This document shows, in pieces, positions 15,306 through 24,885 of a DNA stretch of 64,000 bases. The DNA comes from Pseudolactococcus sp041800635 (GTDB lineage Bacteria; Bacillota; Bacilli; Lactobacillales; Streptococcaceae): the NCBI GenBank assembly GCA_047833645.1, contig CP181259.1:248001-312000 (forward strand). Direction: 5' to 3'. Both the position numbers and the translations under genes were made by a program. The notes under the pieces were generated by a model. That model was not told the origin of the DNA and did no database searches. It saw nothing but the letters and a program-made list of their open reading frames with translations. Numbering within the stretch: the first letter of the stretch is position 1; each line of letters starts with the position of its first letter.

Positions 15306-16102
15306 GCTTTACCCCCTCTCTCCCGTGTCAAGAACATGACCACAAACATGGTAATGATCAGCACCATACCGATCGTCGCGCCCATGCCCCAGTTTTGAGT
15401 CACAAGAAAATGTTCCTCGATGGCCGTCCCCAAAGTAATCACGCGATTCCCACCGATCAAACGCGTCAGCATGAACAAGCTCAGACTTGGAATAAAGACG
15501 GCTTGAACACCAGATCTAACCCCATTCATGGAGAGCGGAAAAATAATCTGTGAAAAATTTTGAAGTCGCGTTGTGCCTAGATCATAGCCAGCCTTGATTA
15601 AATCACCGTCAATCTCATCAATGGCATTAAAAATCGGTAAGACCATAAAAGGAATTTCGATATAAGCCGCAACAAAGATGAAGGAGAAATCGGTAAAGAG
15701 GATTTGTTGGCTGCCCAATCCCATAAAGTTAAGGAAGCCATTCACTGCACCCGATTGGCCGAAAATACCAATAAAGGCATAGGCTTTGAGCAAGAGGTTG
15801 ATCCAAGTCGGCAAGATAATCAGCATCAACCACAGTTGTTTATGATTTAATTTGGTCAAAAAATAGGCCGTTGGATAGCTAATCACAAGGGTAACGGCTG
15901 TGATAATCGCCGCGTAAATGACGGAGTTAACCGACATTTTCAGATAAGTCCAGCTGGTAAAATACGTCCCATAATTGGCCAAGGTCGCATTGCCGTCAAT
16001 ATCGAAAAAGGATTTATAAACCAGCAAAGCGATAGGTGCTAGGACAAATAAGAAGAGCCAGAGCACATAGGGAATAGCAGTTAAGTGATTTTTTTTAGTC
16101 AT
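15302..16102 (-). CDS. potB: Spermidine/putrescine ABC transporter permease PotB
   Basis: This 266-residue inner-membrane permease has the EAA-loop region LIKAGYDLGTTRLQNFSQIIFPLSMNGV and six hydrophobic segments. Its start overlaps the end of the DUF998 gene by 4 bp (ATGA) and its stop overlaps potC by 4 bp, consistent with one tightly coupled mRNA. Confidence 0.94.
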   Translation of the reverse strand: MTKKNHLTAIPYVLWLFLFVLAPIALLVYKSFFDIDGNATLANYGTYFTSWTYLKMSVNSVIYAAIITAVTLVISYPTAYFLTKLNHKQLWLMLIILPTWINLLLKAYAFIGIFGQSGAVNGFLNFMGLGSQQILFTDFSFIFVAAYIEIPFMVLPIFNAIDEIDGDLIKAGYDLGTTRLQNFSQIIFPLSMNGVRSGVQAVFIPSLSLFMLTRLIGGNRVITLGTAIEEHFLVTQNWGMGATIGMVLIITMFVVMFLTRERGGKA

Positions 16103-17280
16103 AATGTTTCTTCTGGTGTCATATCGACAAGTTTAAGATGCCAGCGACGATGGGATTGCGATAAGTCTTGAATCGCATTAATCAACATCACTAGCCAGAT
16201 AAAGGCAACAACAAAGGCGATGATTTCAAAAAATGTCAGCGACAAATAATGAACACCTAAAAATAGAAAAGCAGATAATACTAAGAGGCCAAGTGTGATG
16301 GCAGAGAAGACGAGAAACTCTTTTGAAATATCAGGAATCAGCCATTTCAAAAGGAGGATTAAAACAATAATACAAACAACAATACCAAAGGCTGACAAAT
16401 TATGAACCGTCATCGTCCAAGAATAGCTGTTCGCAGGGAAAATCCCAACGCAAGCAATCAAGACAGCAATCAAATAATAGAAAACTCGCACAACAGCACT
16501 TTTTTTCGTATAGTAGGCACTACGTGAGAATTCTGAAAACAAATAATCTGTAATCGTTAATAAAATCAAGGCTGAGAAAATCAGGGTCAAGTTAAATTCC
16601 CAATGTCTTTTCGCCTCATAGGTCCCAAGAAAACTAAAATTAAATTGCCACCAATCACGCTGATTATTCAAGGCCATGGCAACAAGGACACCGCCAATAA
16701 AGGTAACAAATAGCATCGCGATTAAATTGGAGACCTTGACAGAAACAGCTGAAGAAATGAGGACAAAATTGATCATCGCTGAAAAGGCTAGAACAAATAA
16801 TGAGGCAGTCACAGGATCAAAACTAACGCCACTAAAGGTACGGCGCATAATATAAAAGATAATGACTGTAACTGCTAAAGTCACTAAGGTGTAGGTCAAA
16901 GCTAAAGTCAAGGTTTCTCGCGCTTTGGTGAACCATGATTGCCTAGCCAAGGCATGGGGTGTTTTGCGATAGGCTAAAATAAAGGAAACAAATCCCGTCA
17001 GGATACCGAAAACGGTGCTCACATGGGCAACAGAAATCAGATCATCTCCTGTGAAAGAAATTTGTGATTTTTGAGTTAATAAGAAAGTGATTAGCCCCAT
17101 TAACCAAGCCAATAGACTAGGAAGCAAGAGATGGCGCAAAGAAAAATTTTGACGATTATTATCTGTGGCACTTTTTAATTTGATAGCAAAGCCATTATCA
17201 ACCGCTTCTAAAATCAACCCTGCTTCGTCACCAGTTAGTGTTTCTGCTAGTGTATCTGGTACTTCAATATATTTTCCCAT
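16099..17280 (-). CDS. DUF998-family polytopic membrane protein inside the pot operon
   Basis: This is a 393-residue protein. The soluble N-terminus (about 60 residues, MGKYIEVPDTLAETLTGDEAG) resembles a short swapped-hairpin/AbrB-like segment. Roughly ten to eleven hydrophobic helices follow. The segment GIFPANSYSWTMTVHNLSAFG is the DUF998 (PF06197) signature. It lies between potA and potB, 108 bp after potA and overlapping potB by 4 bp. Its function is unknown. The tight coupling with potB suggests it is made together with the transporter, but the classical PotABCD system does not need it. Confidence 0.8.
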   Translation of the reverse strand: MGKYIEVPDTLAETLTGDEAGLILEAVDNGFAIKLKSATDNNRQNFSLRHLLLPSLLAWLMGLITFLLTQKSQISFTGDDLISVAHVSTVFGILTGFVSFILAYRKTPHALARQSWFTKARETLTLALTYTLVTLAVTVIIFYIMRRTFSGVSFDPVTASLFVLAFSAMINFVLISSAVSVKVSNLIAMLFVTFIGGVLVAMALNNQRDWWQFNFSFLGTYEAKRHWEFNLTLIFSALILLTITDYLFSEFSRSAYYTKKSAVVRVFYYLIAVLIACVGIFPANSYSWTMTVHNLSAFGIVVCIIVLILLLKWLIPDISKEFLVFSAITLGLLVLSAFLFLGVHYLSLTFFEIIAFVVAFIWLVMLINAIQDLSQSHRRWHLKLVDMTPEETL

Positions 17281-17388
17281 TATTCCCCCTATAAACTCAG
17301 CTAAAATCAGCGACTAGACTGAATCAACTGCTGATGACTGATACCACGCTAAAATTTAACCCTGAGTTAAGACTAAACTCTCCCTTTT

Positions 17389-18540
17389 TTAGTCTTTGAT
17401 GTTTTCTTCTTCGATGGCATTGATCAAACCAGCTTCGACAACTTCTTCGTCCACATATTCTTCGATCCGCGCATCAAATTCTTCTTCTGTTTCATTAAGG
17501 CGCATGATATGAATGTCTTCTGGTTCAAAATTAAGACCGATGACTTCACCAACAATGGCACGTCGCGTTGAGTGAATCATCCACTCTTGACCGAGCTCAT
17601 CCACCGCAATGATTTCATAATGGACACCACGAAAGAGCTGGGTCTGAACTTTAACGATTAATTTACCTTCATCTGGCAGGGTTAATCTCAAATCTTCTGG
17701 CCGAATCACAACTTCAACCGGTTCATTTTTTCTCATCCCACCATCGACGGACTCAAATCGTTTGCCATTAAACTCGACCAGATAGTCATCGATCATGATA
17801 CCGGAAACAATATTAGACTCACCAATAAAATTCGCCACAAAACGATTAATGGGCTCATCATAAATATCAACTGGTGTCCCTGATTGGACGATTTCGCCAT
17901 CATTTATGATGAAAATCCAGTCACTCATGGCTAGGGCTTCTTCTTGATCATGCGTCACAAAAACAAAGGTAATGCCTAGTTTTCGTTGCAAGGCACGCAG
18001 TTCATATTGCATTTCAGTCCGCAGTTTCAAGTCAAGGGCGCTTAAAGGTTCGTCAAGTAAGACCACTTTGGGTTGATTGACAATGGCTCTGGCAATCGCC
18101 ACACGTTGGCGTTGACCACCAGACAATTTTTGAATATGACGGTTTTCAAACCCAGTCAATCGCACCATTTTAAGCGCTTCTAGCACGCGTTTTTCAATCT
18201 GTGCTTTATCAACTTTCCGAATTTTCAAAGGAAAGGCAATATTATCAAAGACATTTTTATGAGGTAAGAGGGCATAATTTTGGAAAACGGTATGCACATC
18301 ACGTTGATTGATTGGCACATCATTGATGCGTTCATCATCAAGGTAAATATCACCTGTCGTGGCATCCGTTAAACCAGCAATAATATTCAGGATCGTTGAT
18401 TTACCTGACCCTGAGGCACCAAGCAGGGTATAAAATTTCCCCGCTTCCAACTCAAAGTTGATGTCCCTGAGTATGAGTTGACCATTGTCTTCAAAAGATT
18501 TAGACACGTGTTTAAACGCGATGATGGGGTTAGTCGTCAA
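17389..18540 (-). CDS. potA: Spermidine/putrescine ABC transporter ATP-binding protein PotA
   Basis: This 383-residue ATPase has Walker A GASGSGKST (41-49), the signature LSGGQ (139-143), Walker B VVLLDE (159-164) and the switch His in VTHDQEE. A C-terminal TOBE domain (about 265-345) follows, then an acidic tail. The start codon is TTG at 18540. It lies inside the end of murB with AGGAG 8 bases upstream, so it is translationally coupled. It energises PotBC, which import spermidine and putrescine captured by PotD. Confidence 0.95.
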   Translation of the reverse strand: MTTNPIIAFKHVSKSFEDNGQLILRDINFELEAGKFYTLLGASGSGKSTILNIIAGLTDATTGDIYLDDERINDVPINQRDVHTVFQNYALLPHKNVFDNIAFPLKIRKVDKAQIEKRVLEALKMVRLTGFENRHIQKLSGGQRQRVAIARAIVNQPKVVLLDEPLSALDLKLRTEMQYELRALQRKLGITFVFVTHDQEEALAMSDWIFIINDGEIVQSGTPVDIYDEPINRFVANFIGESNIVSGIMIDDYLVEFNGKRFESVDGGMRKNEPVEVVIRPEDLRLTLPDEGKLIVKVQTQLFRGVHYEIIAVDELGQEWMIHSTRRAIVGEVIGLNFEPEDIHIMRLNETEEEFDARIEEYVDEEVVEAGLINAIEEENIKD

Positions 18541-19447
18541 TTTTTTCTTCTCCTAAAATTCGAACTTCTGGCTCTAATGTGATACCAGACGTCGCTTTAA
18601 CTTGTGCAATGACGTAAGCAATCAAGTCTTCGTAGTCTTTGGCAGTGCCCTTATCGACGTTGACCATAAAGCCTGCGTGCTTGGTAGACACTTGTACGCC
18701 ACCGATTTGATGACCTTGTAAACCTGCATCTTGAATCAATTGACCAGCAAAATAGCCAACAGGTCTTTTAAAGACAGAGCCACAGCTCGGAAATTCAAGC
18801 GGCTGTTTCAATTCTCGCAAGTGGGTTAAGCGATTCATTTCAGCTTTAATCAAATCATAATCCCCATTTTTGAGTGAAAATTTTGCAGATAAAGCAATAT
18901 AGTGTTGGCTTTGAAGGACTGATTTTCGATAGCCAAACTGCATGTCTTCGCTAGAAATCACGAAAATCTCCCCTGATTGATCCATGACTTGAACGCTAGA
19001 TAAGACGGTCGCAATTTCTCCTCCATAGGCACCTGCGTTCATGAAGACAGCACCGCCAACTGACCCTGGAATACCACAGGCGAATTCAAAGCCAGTCAAT
19101 GAATTTTTTAAAGCGACTTGTGTGGTATCGATTAAACTAGCACCTGCCTGCGCTTCAATCACATAACCATTGGCACGAATCTTATCCATCTTTTCAAGGA
19201 GAATAACGACGCCACGAATCCCGCCGTTACGAACGATGAGGTTACTGGCATTGCCCAAGACGAGAAAAGGCGTTTGAGTCTCGTTGGCGAGTTTGATCAG
19301 TTTTTGCAACTCATATTTATCTGTCGGAAAAGCTAGAAAATCCGCTGGTCCCCCTACTTCTGTGTAAGTATAGTTCGAGAGCGGTTCATCATATTTAACA
19401 GCCAATTCCGGTAATTTTTCAAGTAGCTCATTTTTAGTTAGCATCAT
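18530..19447 (-). CDS. murB: UDP-N-acetylenolpyruvoylglucosamine reductase MurB
   Basis: This FAD enzyme reduces UDP-GlcNAc-enolpyruvate to UDP-MurNAc with NADPH in peptidoglycan synthesis. About 305 residues. Visible are the FAD-binding stretch VLGNASNLIVRNGG, GIPGSVGGAVFMNAGAYGGEI, the catalytic Ser in CGSVFKRP and the C-terminal Glu in LEPEVRIL. Two adjacent ATGs (19447, 19444) are preferred starts; longer frames to 19528 lack a ribosome site and exceed the family length. MurB next to potABCD is usual in lactococci and streptococci. It heads the pot operon. Confidence 0.93.
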   Translation of the reverse strand: MMLTKNELLEKLPELAVKYDEPLSNYTYTEVGGPADFLAFPTDKYELQKLIKLANETQTPFLVLGNASNLIVRNGGIRGVVILLEKMDKIRANGYVIEAQAGASLIDTTQVALKNSLTGFEFACGIPGSVGGAVFMNAGAYGGEIATVLSSVQVMDQSGEIFVISSEDMQFGYRKSVLQSQHYIALSAKFSLKNGDYDLIKAEMNRLTHLRELKQPLEFPSCGSVFKRPVGYFAGQLIQDAGLQGHQIGGVQVSTKHAGFMVNVDKGTAKDYEDLIAYVIAQVKATSGITLEPEVRILGEEKIDD

Positions 19448-19530
19448 TACTCTTTTCGTATCAAAATTTCTTCGTACAAGGCCATCAAGCCATCGCATGA
19501 AAAATAGCGTGTACCAACGGTACAACACTA

Positions 19531-20418
19531 CTATTTTACCATATTTTTAGCCTTTTTCATCAGGATAACTTGCCCGATAATAAAGACAATGATGGCAAGC
19601 CAAATGGCGGCGAAGCCATAGAGATTTTCCAGTTTGAACGCTTCATGGAAAAGGAAGATAGCCACTGCCAATTGGATCGTTGGACTGACATATTGGACAA
19701 ATCCAACGACGTTGAGAGGGGCCTGTTTCAGTGCCTCTGCAAACAAAAGTAAGGGAATGGCCGTAATAATACCTGACAGAATTAAATAGATAATCTGTGC
19801 CATCGTATAATCACTTGGCGTGTGCTTGGCAAAAAAGACGAGAAAAACTAAAACGAAGGGCGTCACAACGATTGTTTCGACAAACATGGCAACATCACTT
19901 GAAAGCGTCACATTTTTCTTAATCAAGCCATAGGTGCCAAATGTCACCGGCAATAAGATCGAGATGATCGGTAAATGCCCACTTTGAATCGTTAAAATCA
20001 AGACGCCGATTAGGGCGAGGACAAGTGATAGTTTGGTGAAGTTTTCCAGTCTCTCCTTGAGAAAAACAACGGCTAGTAAAACTGAAAACAGCGGATTAAT
20101 ATAGTAACCCAAACTAGCGGCTGTCGCTTGCTGATGGCCAACGGCGTAGATAAAGACCAGCCAGTTAATTGAAATCAGAAAACTCGCCAAGATCATCGTG
20201 AGGAGTTCCGATTTGTTGGCAAGTAGGCCCGAAACCTCCGTCTTTAATTTGCCCATTTTACCAAATACTAAAAAATACAACAACATGGTGAGCATCGTTG
20301 AGAGCATCCGATAGGAAAATACTTCATAGGCATCCACACCGCTCAGCAATTTCCAAAATATAGATAGAAATCCCCAAGCGATATAAGAGCCAAACGCTAA
20401 TCCTAATCCTTTTTTCAC
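19531..20418 (-). CDS. rarD: EamA/RarD-family drug/metabolite transporter
   Basis: This 295-residue protein has about ten transmembrane helices forming two EamA repeats. The opening KKGLGLAFGSYIAWGFLSIFWK and YRMLSTMLTML match RarD. AAGGGGAAG precedes the ATG. RarD proteins are named after chloramphenicol sensitivity mutants, but the substrate is not established. It ends just before the murB region with no clear terminator, so it may read into murB. Confidence 0.88.
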   Translation of the reverse strand: MKKGLGLAFGSYIAWGFLSIFWKLLSGVDAYEVFSYRMLSTMLTMLLYFLVFGKMGKLKTEVSGLLANKSELLTMILASFLISINWLVFIYAVGHQQATAASLGYYINPLFSVLLAVVFLKERLENFTKLSLVLALIGVLILTIQSGHLPIISILLPVTFGTYGLIKKNVTLSSDVAMFVETIVVTPFVLVFLVFFAKHTPSDYTMAQIIYLILSGIITAIPLLLFAEALKQAPLNVVGFVQYVSPTIQLAVAIFLFHEAFKLENLYGFAAIWLAIIVFIIGQVILMKKAKNMVK

Positions 20419-20492
20419 ATCTTCCCCTTTGTTTCATCATCTTGCTGTCACGCAAAATAGATGGATTACAAATTAAAAATAGAATTTTCACG

Positions 20493-20508
20493 TGTTCAGG
20501 ACTGAACA
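20493..20508. promoter_or_regulatory. Palindrome upstream of rarD
   Basis: TGTTCAG-GA-CTGAACA has 7-bp arms and lies between thrB and rarD, about 75 bp before the rarD start. No T tract follows closely on the minus strand. An operator or weak attenuator is possible; nothing ties it to a known regulator. Confidence 0.4.
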
Positions 20509-20540
20509 AGACCGTAAAAATCCTAATTTTATACATTAAT

Positions 20541-21413
20541 TTATTTGGATACTTGAATCCCTTGCGTATCCACAGTCAATGCTAATAATTGACCTGAAAA
20601 TCCTTGCGCTTCAAGTCTTGATTTTATCGTTGCTAATTTGTCTAGTGGCATCATGACCATGACCGTTGGGCCAGCACCCGATAAATATGTCGTATAGGCA
20701 CCTTCAGCGTGAGCGATTTCACGAATCTTCGCCACCTCTGGCACGAGCTTGCCACGATAACTTTCATGGAATAAATCCTCAGCCATCAGTTGGCCTGCAA
20801 GTACCATATCACCCGTTAAAAGCGCTGCAATGGCGACATTAGCAATCGCACTCGCCGCAACCGCTTCGTGATAAGTGAAGGTACTTGGTAGCACCTGACG
20901 AGAATCACTGGTCTTCAGTTCATAATCTGGAATGAAAGCAAGTAGCCCCGTCTCTGGCATTGGTGCTGTGACATGATTTGTCTTGGCACCCAGGCTATTG
21001 GCAATGACTAAATTCCCAAAAATCGCAGGCGCAACATTATCTGGATGGCCTTCAATTTTTGTCGCAATGGCTAACTTGTCAGCTGCTGACAAGTTAAGCT
21101 GCCCTAACTGATTAGCTAGTTCAATCCCAGCAACAATCACTGAGCTTGATGACCCCAGACCACGTGCCAAGGGAATTTCGCTAACCATTTTAATTTTATG
21201 TGGCTGTAAATCTGGACAAACCTCTAAGGCAGTCTCTAATAATAGATTGCGTTCATCAGAAGGCACTACTTCACCTAAATCATGCTGAATGTTCCAGTGG
21301 TCTGCTTTCTCTAAGACCTCAATCGTCAAATAAAGATTAACCGCAAGGCCAACCGAGTCGAATCCCGGGCCAAGATTGGCTGATGTTGCCGGCACTGATA
21401 TTGTCAAAGTCAT
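20541..21413 (-). CDS. thrB: Homoserine kinase ThrB
   Basis: This 290-residue GHMP-family kinase phosphorylates homoserine on the way to threonine. The ATP-binding motif PLARGLGSSSSVIVAG and the N-terminal PATSANLGPGFDSVGLA are complete. YLSGAGPTVMVMM is the third GHMP motif. It starts 11 bp after hom, so the two are one operon. Confidence 0.96.
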   Translation of the reverse strand: MTLTISVPATSANLGPGFDSVGLAVNLYLTIEVLEKADHWNIQHDLGEVVPSDERNLLLETALEVCPDLQPHKIKMVSEIPLARGLGSSSSVIVAGIELANQLGQLNLSAADKLAIATKIEGHPDNVAPAIFGNLVIANSLGAKTNHVTAPMPETGLLAFIPDYELKTSDSRQVLPSTFTYHEAVAASAIANVAIAALLTGDMVLAGQLMAEDLFHESYRGKLVPEVAKIREIAHAEGAYTTYLSGAGPTVMVMMPLDKLATIKSRLEAQGFSGQLLALTVDTQGIQVSK

Positions 21414-21424
21414 CTGTCTTACCC

Positions 21425-22705
21425 TTAAATTACTTTAATCGTGTTGCGGAGCGTGAACCCATCCAACGCTGAAATTTTCTCAACTAAACTATCATATTGG
21501 TTCAAGTCCATTTTGTGCGAAATAATGGCAATGCTAGCGCGATTTTCGCCAACGTTTTCTTGGAAAACTTGTTCAAATGAGACATTTTCTGCATGGAAAA
21601 GCTCTGCCAAATGCAAGAGTTGTCCTGCTTTATCTTCAGTTTCAATGGCAAGATAGTACTTATCAACCAAATCTTCTTTTGTGGCGTAGACTGTTTCGCG
21701 CGCAAAAGTATTAAAGGCAGGTAGGCCATCACCTTTATTGATGCCTTTGGCCAATTCAATCACATCAGCGACAACTGATGTCGCCGTTGGTTTTTGACCA
21801 GCACCGGGACCATAGAACATGGCTTCATTAATCCCAATAGATTCAACAAAGACAGCGTTCATGACACCATTGACGGTTGCTAATTGGTGGTCTTTCGGTA
21901 AGAATGTTGGCACCACCTCAGCGTAAATCCCTGAAGGGCGTTCAACGATTTCACCGACTAATTTGATGACAAACCCTAATTTTTGCGCCAGCTTCACATC
22001 TTCTGGCGTGATATTTCGGATGCCTTCATGACGCACATCTTCAAACTTGATGGTCATCCCAAAAGCAAATTGACTGAGAATCACCATTTTATAGGCGGCG
22101 TCAATGCCGTCAACATCATTGGTCGGATCTGATTCTGCATAGCCTAGACGACTCGCCTCAGCTAAGGCTTCATCGTAAGTCCAGCCTTCATCGACCATCT
22201 TAGTCATCATGAAATTACTAGTCCCATTGACAACACCGAGAATTTTAGTAATTTTATCAGCCGTGTATGAATTTGCAAGGGTACGCAAAATCGGAATCCC
22301 ACCAGCGACTGCTGCTTCGTAATAAAGCGCAACACCATTGTCTTTGGCAACTTTAAGCAAGTCTGCACCATGTATCGCCAACAAATCTTTATTGGCAGTC
22401 ACAACATGTTTTTTAGCCTGTAAAGCCTGTGTGATAAAGGTTTTTGCTGGCTCAATCCGTCCCATCAACTCAATCACGATATCAATCGATTCATCGGTTA
22501 AGATAGCCGAAATATCCGTCACAAAATGGTAGGCATGACCTTGCGCAAGAAGGGCATCTTTTTCAGCGTCATCTTTGACCAAAACTTTAGCGATCTGAAT
22601 TTCAGTACCCGCTGCTGCAGTAATCTTTTCACCATTTTCTTGTAGCAAAAAGGGAATCCCACTGGCTACTGTTCCAAATCCGAGTAAAGCAAGGTTGATT
22701 GTCAT
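21425..22705 (-). CDS. hom: Homoserine dehydrogenase Hom
   Basis: This 426-residue NAD(P)H enzyme converts aspartate semialdehyde to homoserine. It has the Rossmann motif LLGFGTVASGI, the catalytic region NKDLLAIHG and YYEAAVAGGIPILRTL, and GRLGYAESDPTNDVDGIDAAYK-like residues for substrate binding. A C-terminal ACT domain (about 345-426) probably gives threonine feedback inhibition. It is the first gene of hom-thrB. Confidence 0.96.
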   Translation of the reverse strand: MTINLALLGFGTVASGIPFLLQENGEKITAAAGTEIQIAKVLVKDDAEKDALLAQGHAYHFVTDISAILTDESIDIVIELMGRIEPAKTFITQALQAKKHVVTANKDLLAIHGADLLKVAKDNGVALYYEAAVAGGIPILRTLANSYTADKITKILGVVNGTSNFMMTKMVDEGWTYDEALAEASRLGYAESDPTNDVDGIDAAYKMVILSQFAFGMTIKFEDVRHEGIRNITPEDVKLAQKLGFVIKLVGEIVERPSGIYAEVVPTFLPKDHQLATVNGVMNAVFVESIGINEAMFYGPGAGQKPTATSVVADVIELAKGINKGDGLPAFNTFARETVYATKEDLVDKYYLAIETEDKAGQLLHLAELFHAENVSFEQVFQENVGENRASIAIISHKMDLNQYDSLVEKISALDGFTLRNTIKVI

Positions 22706-22740
22706 GTGTTTTAACGCTCCTTTAAAATATGATTAGTGTC

Positions 22741-22749
22741 ATTATAGCA
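22741..22749 (-). promoter_or_regulatory. Extended -10 promoter of hom-thrB
   Basis: On the minus strand TGCTATAAT lies about 40 bases before the hom start, with AAGGAG next to the ATG. The -35 region is poor. Confidence 0.6.
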
Positions 22750-22794
22750 GAATTTTCAGAACATTTCTATAATTTTTTAAAAATTCGCCTGATT

Positions 22795-23385
22795 TCAGTC
22801 TACGAAACTTTCGATGACTTGCCAAGCCTGATCTAACCCAGTTTTATCAAAACTTGAAAAAATGACAAAGTCATCTGTGCTATCGAACTGCAAGGTTCTC
22901 TTAATCATACTTTCGTGCTTGTTCCATTTGCTGCGTGGAATTTTATCTGCTTTGGTCGCCACCAAAATCACTGGAATTTCATAGTATTTGAGGAACTCAT
23001 ACATCTGAACATCATCAGCTGATGGCTCATGGCGCATATCCACCAAGCTCACAACCGCACGCAAATTCGCACGTGTTGTCAAATATTCCTCAATCATCCC
23101 GCCCCATTTTTCACGTTCCTTTTTAGAAACGCGAGCATAACCATAACCTGGCACATCCACAAAATGAAGGGTATCATCGATATTAAAAAAGTTAAGGAGC
23201 TGTGTTTTACCAGGACGACCAGACGTCCGAGCGAAGTTTTTACGGTTCAATAAAGTATTGATAAAACTTGATTTACCAACGTTTGAACGACCGGCAAGGG
23301 CAATTTCTGGCATATCTGTTTCAGGGTATTGTTTACTGGATGCCGCTGAAATCGTCAAGCTGACATTGTGAATATTAAATTTCAT
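22795..23385 (-). CDS. engB: Ribosome biogenesis GTPase EngB/YsxC
   Basis: This 196-residue GTPase is needed for 50S subunit assembly. Its G motifs are in order: GRSNVGKSS (G1), the G2 Thr in GKTQLLNFF, DVPGYGYA (G3) and TKADK (G4). The start at 23385 (MKFNIHNVSL) is chosen by family length. In-frame ATGs at 23394 and 23424 would give slightly longer forms. It follows clpX at the end of the dfrA-clpX-engB cluster, the usual order in lactococci and streptococci. Confidence 0.95.
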   Translation of the reverse strand: MKFNIHNVSLTISAASSKQYPETDMPEIALAGRSNVGKSSFINTLLNRKNFARTSGRPGKTQLLNFFNIDDTLHFVDVPGYGYARVSKKEREKWGGMIEEYLTTRANLRAVVSLVDMRHEPSADDVQMYEFLKYYEIPVILVATKADKIPRSKWNKHESMIKRTLQFDSTDDFVIFSSFDKTGLDQAWQVIESFVD

Positions 23386-23437
23386 GTTTCTCATTTCTAT
23401 ACCGTGATCACCGATCGACCACATGATGAAGCACCGT

Positions 23438-24649
23438 TTAAGCGCCTAAGATTAGGGGTTCTTCCGTTCCTCGAACAGCTTCCTCAGTAATCACGACTTT
23501 TGTCACATTGGCCATGCTCGGCACCTCGAACATGACATCCATCATCACTTCTTCGATAATCGAACGCAGTCCACGTGCTCCCGTCTTGCGTTCAATCGCC
23601 TTTTCGGCAATGGCGTCTAAAGCACCAGCATCGAATTCTAAGGCAACATCGTCAAAACTCAGGAGACGCTGGTATTGTTTCACGAGGGCATTTTTAGGCT
23701 CTGTCAGGATATGAACCAAGTCATCTTTGGTCAAGCGCTCAAGCGCCGCAACGATTGGTAATCGACCGATAAATTCAGGAATTAAACCAAATTTTTGAAT
23801 ATCTTCAGCCACAATTTCCTGCATATAGGAATCATTTTCGCCTAAGGCCTTATTATTGGCACCAAAGCCAATGATTTTTTCACCTAAACGCTGTTTGACG
23901 ATTTCTTCAATCCCATCAAAAGCACCCCCAACGATAAAGAGAATATTTTTAGTATCCAACTGAATCATTTCTTGGTTAGGATGTTTACGCCCGCCTTGTG
24001 GTGGCACACTGGCAACGGTTCCCTCGATAATTTTAAGTAAAGCCTGTTGAACCCCTTCGCCTGACACATCACGCGTAATTGAGACATTTTCAGACTTTTT
24101 AGCAATCTTATCAATCTCATCGACATAGATAATCCCACGTTCTGCACGCGCAACATTATAATCTGAGGCTTGCAAGAGTTTGAGTAGGATATTTTCCACG
24201 TCTTCACCAACATAACCCGCTTCAGTCAAGCTGGTCGCATCCGCAATGGCAAAAGGCACATTCAATGAACGCGCTAAAGTCTGCGCCAAGAAAGTTTTAC
24301 CAGAACCTGTTGGGCCAATCATCAAAATATTTGATTTTTGGAGCTCAACATCGTCATTTTCCTTGCTTTCCACAAAATTAATCCGCTTGTAATGGTTATA
24401 AACTGCAACAGAAAGCGCCCGTTTAGCTGTATCTTGACCAATCACATAGCCATTTAAGATGGCTAACAGTTCCTTAGGCGTCTTGCTTTCTAAAATATCA
24501 GCTTGGCCCTCACCTTTAAATTCTTCGCGCAAAATGTCCATTGATAACTCAACACACTCATTACAAATATAAACATCGCTGCCCGCAATAATTTTCTTGA
24601 CTTCATCTTGTGATTTACCACAAAATGAACAAAAAATCTCATTTGTCAT
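23438..24649 (-). CDS. clpX: ATP-dependent Clp protease ATP-binding subunit ClpX
   Basis: This 403-residue AAA+ unfoldase feeds ClpP. It has an N-terminal zinc-binding domain (CSFCGKSQ ... CNEC), Walker A GPTGSGKT, the pore loop in EAGYVGEDVE, Walker B IIYVDEIDKI, and sensor-2 GARGLRSIIEE. The IGF-type ClpP-contact loop is present as IGFGA. It lies downstream of dfrA and a small membrane protein and just before engB. Confidence 0.97.
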   Translation of the reverse strand: MTNEIFCSFCGKSQDEVKKIIAGSDVYICNECVELSMDILREEFKGEGQADILESKTPKELLAILNGYVIGQDTAKRALSVAVYNHYKRINFVESKENDDVELQKSNILMIGPTGSGKTFLAQTLARSLNVPFAIADATSLTEAGYVGEDVENILLKLLQASDYNVARAERGIIYVDEIDKIAKKSENVSITRDVSGEGVQQALLKIIEGTVASVPPQGGRKHPNQEMIQLDTKNILFIVGGAFDGIEEIVKQRLGEKIIGFGANNKALGENDSYMQEIVAEDIQKFGLIPEFIGRLPIVAALERLTKDDLVHILTEPKNALVKQYQRLLSFDDVALEFDAGALDAIAEKAIERKTGARGLRSIIEEVMMDVMFEVPSMANVTKVVITEEAVRGTEEPLILGA

Positions 24650-24714
24650 TATCTTTTATCCTAAATCTTTCTTCTAAACTTCAGTAACGTCAGTAACTTG
24701 GCTACTTTGACGCC

Positions 24715-24885
24715 TTAAAATAGCGTTTGATAAACCGCATGAATTGAATTCACTAGGTTGGTAAAGGCACAGAGTAAAAAGAGGATGGCTAGACCAAACT
24801 TCTTTTTACGAAAACACTGTACCGCACAGACTAAACAAATCCAAGCTAAAACTGCCGTAAAGACACCAAATATCGTTTTTTCCAT
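24715..24885 (-). CDS. Small membrane protein between dfrA and clpX
   Basis: This 56-residue protein begins MEKTIFGVFTAVLAWICLVC and ends AFTNLVNSIHAVYQTLF. It has two hydrophobic segments (about 5-23 and 31-46) separated by a basic FRKKK turn, so it should be a hairpin membrane protein. Its ATG overlaps the dfrA stop by one base (TAATG), indicating coupled translation. A small hydrophobic gene at this place is, as I recall, common in related cocci, but its function is unknown. Confidence 0.75.
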   Translation of the reverse strand: MEKTIFGVFTAVLAWICLVCAVQCFRKKKFGLAILFLLCAFTNLVNSIHAVYQTLF

